A DNA stretch of 64,000 bases from Crotalaria pallida (Eukaryota > Streptophyta > Magnoliopsida > Fabales > Fabaceae), in assembly GCA_037953625.1 (NCBI GenBank), contig CM075650.1:121255706-121319705 (forward strand), read 5' to 3'. A program made the position numbers and the translations under genes. The notes beneath the pieces were generated by a model. It searched no databases. It was not told the origin of the DNA and saw only the letters and a list, made by a program, of their open reading frames with translations. Below, piece by piece: positions 61,557-64,000 of the stretch; position 1 is the first letter of the stretch, and each line of letters begins with the position of its first letter.

Positions 61557-62252
61557 TAAGGATCAGGGGATCCGATGTGGGGATGCTGTGGAGGAGATTC
61601 TGCTGCTGCTGCTGTTGATGATGAAGTTTTCTTTTGCTACCTGGAGACTGCTACTGCTATTACAACTACTACTGCTGCCAGATCTATGTGACCACCTCTA
61701 GAGTCTATATTTTGAGATGTATTTATTGTAGATATACTTTTGAGAACTCTAGGGCTATGGTTTTCTTTCGACATAGATCTTTTGATGGACTTGTATATGG
61801 ATCTTGGAGTTTCGACTATGGGACTATGTACTTATGACTTTTATATATATATATATGCATATTATGCCTATCTTACGAGTATACATAGTCTCATTATTTC
61901 CGCTTACTCTGATTTAACTTGTTTAAAGAATTTGGCCAATGAGAAAGAATGGTATCAGTTCCGCAAAACGAAAGTATGGATAGCATCGCTTAATTTCTAT
62001 TATGTAAATGTGATTTCAAAGTGCCGATGCTATCACGTTTGTAAAAAGATTTCCGAAATCGCCAAATTCAATGCAATGTTATAAACCATATGAATTATTT
62101 TCTCCAAGAGTCCATGTTTTAGTTTGTGCACCCGCTTTAAAAGAAAATTTTATTTCTACCTTTTCTAAATATTTACAAGTCCATATATTACTCGACCTAA
62201 TAGTATAATTAGTGTATTAATTACTGGATCATAAGAAGGGTGTCACACATCT

Positions 62253-63139
62253 ACTATGGTGAGGAAATATCTGTGACCATGGACTGAAGAAACAGCCAAT
62301 GGTCCTCATATATCCATGTGAATTAATTCAAAAGCCTTAGAACTTTTATGCTGGCTAACAGGAAAGGGTAATTTGGTTTGCTTTGCTAAATGACAATAGT
62401 CACAGACTTTCATTGAATTGAACTTTACAAAAGGGAAATCACTACAAACATTGTGCAAAACTGCACTTGAAGGATGTCCTAATATAAAATGCCATAAGTC
62501 AAAGAAAGGAACACTAGGTTTTCTACTTGTAGCATAATATATCTGATGTTGATTGGCAGGTTTTGAATTTTGTGGTTGATTGAGGGCATAAAGACCATTC
62601 TGAACATCAGCTTGTCCAATCTTCCTCAAGGTAATCATATCCTGAACAATACAATGATAATCATTAAAAATCAGTTTGCAATTAAGACTTTTGCTAAGCT
62701 TGTGAACAAAAATCAGATTGAACTTAAATTCTGGTATGTACAGTACATCATATAACACTAGATGTTCAGAGAATTTTATGGTTCCTGAAAATCTAGCAAT
62801 TATTGAAGAACCATCAGGCAATTTTATGTGAATAGGTCTAATTGCTTTAAAAACATCAAAGTAGCTCAAGATTGGACAGACATGGTCAGTTGCACCTGTG
62901 TCCAAAATCCAAGGCAGAGATATACCTGAGGTATTGTTCAACTGTTTGTTCACACTTATCTGGTTGATGCTGTGATTGTTTGATTCAGAATTCATCTTGT
63001 TCAAAAGGGCAGTCAATTGGGCATACTGTTCAGGACTGAATGTCATGCTTGGCTTCTGATTATTTGATGAATTTGGTTGTGCATTTTCAGTGGCTATTTC
63101 ATCATCAGATTCATCAACATCATTTGTTTCCTCTGTCAC
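62253..63139 (-). pseudogene. Copia protease, GAG-pre-integrase and integrase N-terminus
   Basis: On the minus strand it reads through an acidic linker, then the protease motif LPWILDTGATDHVC, then YDVLYIPEFKFNLIFVHKLS, then the zinc-binding HHCC domain (FILGHPSSAVLHNV ... KVCDYCHLAKQTKLPFP) and HMDI. A TGA stop (62306-62308) replaces the Trp of the conserved HMDIWGP block. The frame then runs to FLTIVD at the insertion edge. The protease would cut the polyprotein. Confidence 0.88.
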
Positions 63140-64000
63140 AGCACTGTTAACCTTGGAATTGTTGTTCCTAGGTTTGTTGAAAACAAAATCAGGAGGAAAA
63201 CCATGCTTGAAATAGCAGGTATCCTCAGTGTGTCTCTCCTTACCACAAAAGCTGCAAATCTTGGTTTTACTTGATCCACTCTTGGAATTTCCTCTACCTC
63301 TTGTGTTTGAATTTCTGTTACCAAATTGGTTCGACCTTATCTAAGATATCCTAGGATTACTGTTGTTCATCAGTACCTTAGGTTCAGTTAAGCTGCTGCC
63401 AACAAGTTGCCTCTCTTGTTGAAGCACCAGTGAAAAGACCTTGTTAATGCTAGGTAGAGGTTCCATTAGTAAGACCTGAGCTCTAATAGTGGAAAAATGA
63501 TCATTTAATCCTTTTAAAAAAGCACATTACATACTCAGATTCTCTGTATTTCTTAAATGTTGGGATCATGTCACAGTTACATTTTACCAAGCATGTGCAG
63601 TTAGGAATAGGTCTTAATGACTCTAATTCCTCCCAGAGAATTTTCAGATCAGTGAAAAAGGAAGAGATGTTTCTATCACCTTGTCTTATGGAGTGAATTT
63701 CTTGCAGCAGATCCGAGGTCCTGAAATGATCTCCCTTGGAGAAACGGTCCCTGAGATCCTGCCACAATTCCTTTGCACTATCTATGTAGATGGTGCTCTG
63801 TGCTATCTGAGGAGACATGGATCTAGTTATCCATGAAATTACCATAACATTGCATCTTTCTCACGCATCATACAACTCATCACCAGGTTGGGGCATCAAA
63901 ATTGATCCATCAACAAACTTAAATTTGTTCTTCGAGAGCAAGGCCCTCTTCATGGATCTGCTCCATGAATGGTAATTCGGTCCTTCCAGCTGAGATGGAA
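63140..64000 (-). pseudogene. Copia GAG, truncated by the window end
   Basis: From the window edge it reads SRSMKRALLSKNKFKFVDG, then after a TGA stop in place of Trp (63861-63863) MVISWITRSMSPQIAQ, AKELWQDLRDRFSKGDHF, IHSIRQGDRNISSFFTDLK and LWEELESLRP. A frame break near 63520 precedes FLKGLNDHFSTIRAQ. The zinc knuckle CSFCGKERHTEDTC lies near 63230. The true start lies beyond 64000. Confidence 0.85.

Larger units (their letters stand above)
58705..62247 (+). mobile_element. 3.5-kb LTR-like element (probable gypsy solo LTR)
   Basis: The element starts TGTAACACCCC, ends GGGTGTCACA and is flanked by CATCT on both sides (58700-58704 and 62248-62252). The duplication and the resuming integrase frame prove an insertion. 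A TATA box (TATAAAA, 59124-59130) lies about 420 bp in. It is a diverged relative of 20647-24285. It holds many TACTCGAGTA-type palindromes (58964 onwards and 60026-60360), hairpins (60576-60805) and one proline-rich ORF (61062-61556). No primer-binding site or pol was seen, so a solo LTR is the likely state. A non-autonomous element without internal LTRs is the alternative. Confidence 0.7.
49997..64000 (-). mobile_element. Minus-strand Ty1/copia element, split by two insertions
   Basis: Read right to left: GAG (from the window edge), zinc knuckle, protease, integrase, reverse transcriptase, RNase H, polypurine tract and 3' LTR. A GAG-only element (50947-56787) sits near the RT/RNase H boundary, and an LTR-like element (58705-62247) sits in the integrase. 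In both cases the coding frame resumes on the other side of the duplicated target. The 5' LTR lies beyond 64000. The element is inactivated by stops at 63861-63863, 62306-62308, near 57170 and at 50468-50470, and by a GAG frameshift near 63520. The outer copia element is the oldest of the three. Confidence 0.9.

Overview
This is a plant nuclear genome window, most likely from a legume (family-level inference). The evidence is split genes with GT-AG introns and AT-rich non-coding DNA, a 26S proteasome RPN7 gene and a plant-type ABC1 (aarF/ADCK-like) kinase gene, and nested Ty1/copia and Ty3/gypsy LTR retrotransposons, a Helitron, an L1-type LINE, tRNA-derived SINEs, a TRIM and MITEs. Nothing prokaryotic, no rRNA or tRNA gene and no CRISPR array was seen.

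Layout. 1-1934: 3' end of a plus-strand Ty1/copia element (end of the internal region, polypurine tract, one LTR). 1935-3741: 3' end of a Tat-like Ty3/gypsy element with a decayed antisense ORF and an LTR. 5037-8087: complete RPN7 gene (8 exons, 386 aa). 8088-11509: intergenic with small inverted-repeat elements. 11510-12197: hAT-like non-autonomous transposon with an 8-bp target duplication. 12939-30768: probable Helitron carrying a decayed Rep/helicase gene, a B3-like ORF and a decayed RPA-like gene, interrupted by a 3.6-kb LTR-like element (20647-24285). 31590-40168: apparently intact ABC1-family kinase gene (11 exons, 468 aa) with TE debris in its introns. 40169-42615: remnants of a copia LTR, a SINE and a TRIM. 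42722-47998: decayed L1-type LINE. 48000-49730: fragment resembling a gypsy LTR. About 50.0 kb to the window end: a minus-strand Ty1/copia element split by two later insertions, a young GAG-only element (50947-56787, target duplication AACAA) and a second 3.5-kb LTR-like element (58705-62247, target duplication CATCT).

Only RPN7 and the ABC1 kinase look like working host genes. The GAG-only element has an intact 596-codon ORF and near-identical LTRs, so it inserted recently. The Helitron, LINE and host copia element are inactivated by stops and frameshifts.

The most unusual signals are non-coding and lie in the long LTR-like elements. First, two diverged members of one 3.5-kb family carry an array of short hairpins. 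In the 20647-24285 copy the arms change from unit to unit in compensatory fashion around a nearly constant CTGGG core. Second, LTRs of copia and gypsy elements all carry paired 10-14-nt palindromes with a central CG (TACTCGAGTA, TAATCGATTA, TAACCGGTTA, ATAACCGGTTAT), each family with its own version. Third, the spacer of the GAG-only element repeats a word that matches its own LTR/primer-binding-site junction.
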